Assembly (NCBI RefSeq): GCF_042738955.1
Contig: NZ_JBHYHC010000038.1
Location: 1-64,000, forward strand
Direction: 5' to 3'
Length of the DNA: 64,000 nucleotides
From: Umezawaea sp042738955
GTDB lineage: Bacteria > Actinomycetota > Actinomycetes > Mycobacteriales > Pseudonocardiaceae
The stretch's first letter is position 1; every line of letters begins with the position of its first letter. A program made the translations under genes and the position numbers. This document shows, piece after piece, positions 63,827 to 64,000 of the stretch. The notes under the pieces were generated by a model. The model saw only the letters and a program-made list of their open reading frames with translations. It did no database searches and had not been told where the DNA came from.

Positions 63827-64000
63827 CGCCGACCCTTCGTTTCGAAACCAGCACGCGCCAATTCGTGACGCGGCGGCAACAATAGGAGTCGATGATCGGG
63901 AGGCGCACTTCGTCCTGCTATCCGGGATCACATCCCGTGAATCGCGATTTGTGGTATCCGACGGCGAATGGAGCGATTTCACTCACACCATTTCCGTCGA
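63827..64000 (-). promoter_or_regulatory. Leader and promoter region of metQNI (to window edge)
   Basis: 174 nt upstream of metQ, more AT-rich than average (GAATCGCGATTTGTGG; ATTTCACTC). A TATTGT-like -10 lies about 60 nt before the ATG. I see no coding frame and no recognisable riboswitch. The region continues beyond the window. Confidence 0.4.

Noticed and set aside
63827..64000. Possible SAM riboswitch before metQ
   Set aside because: No conserved SAM-I/SAM-IV core or terminator could be matched by eye. The region is also cut by the window edge.

Overview
The window is very GC-rich DNA with almost exclusively G/C third codon positions, frequent GTG starts and heavily overlapping stop/start codons. 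Its families are those of a soil actinomycete: LacI-controlled CUT1 sugar transporters without their own ATPase, AfsR-type regulators, CYP105-like P450s with a 3Fe-4S ferredoxin, secreted hydrolases, and DrrA/DrrB pairs. The gene style fits the Pseudonocardiaceae group (Saccharothrix/Lentzea/Actinosynnema-like), but the genus is an inference. No rRNA, tRNA, CRISPR array, phage or transposase gene was seen.

Layout. (1) 1-12.2 kb, polysaccharide use: a secreted GH3 beta-glycosidase (cut by the left edge), a divergent LacI regulator, a sugar-binding lipoprotein, two permeases, a cytoplasmic GH31 glycosidase, a second LacI regulator and a secreted CBM20 alpha-amylase. (2) 12.2-18.8 kb: a secreted M4 metalloprotease, an alginate-lyase-family protein, a GntR/FCD regulator and an enolase-superfamily sugar-acid enzyme. 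Upstream of the enzyme lie an RraA-family gene remnant and a UxuR-like palindrome. (3) 18.9-23.9 kb: an ArsR-like/VOC/SRPBCC operon and a large AfsR-type regulator. (4) 23.9-30.2 kb: an NCS1 permease, alcohol dehydrogenase, aldehyde dehydrogenase and ureohydrolase, probably for a guanidino or amine compound, next to an unusual TetR-XRE-cupin fusion regulator. (5) 30.3-38.8 kb: mixed regulators and single genes (degenerate ROK regulator, beta-carbonic anhydrase, MFS exporter with HxlR regulator, RmlB-like dehydratase with GntR/UTRA regulator, divergent uronate-dehydrogenase-like SDR, RsbW-like ATPase, GIDE-domain membrane protein, IclR regulator).

(6) 38.9-49.5 kb, the most interesting part: an eleven-gene, mostly translationally coupled operon. 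It has a complete OpuC-type quaternary-amine ABC transporter, a formaldehyde-activating-enzyme (Fae) homologue, a beta-hydroxyacid dehydrogenase, an aldehyde dehydrogenase, an SDR, an alkyl-DHAP-synthase-like flavoprotein, an FGGY kinase and an NTF2-like protein. It ends in a strong terminator and is preceded by a divergent IclR regulator. I do not recognise it as a known pathway.

(7) 49.5-56.5 kb: two P450s, a ferredoxin and a TetR regulator, then a ribbon-helix-helix/DUF4097/ABC-exporter operon. (8) 56.2-61.2 kb: a ~100-bp near-palindrome, a methyltransferase, an XRE-cupin regulator, a decayed FAD oxidoreductase, a GrpB protein, a 49-residue membrane peptide missed by length-based gene finding, and a membrane-anchored alpha/beta hydrolase. 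(9) 61.2-63.8 kb: a metQNI methionine importer.

Two deletion-scar pseudogenes (18.7 kb and 58.1 kb) show that both accessory segments have lost genes recently enough to leave recognisable C-termini.
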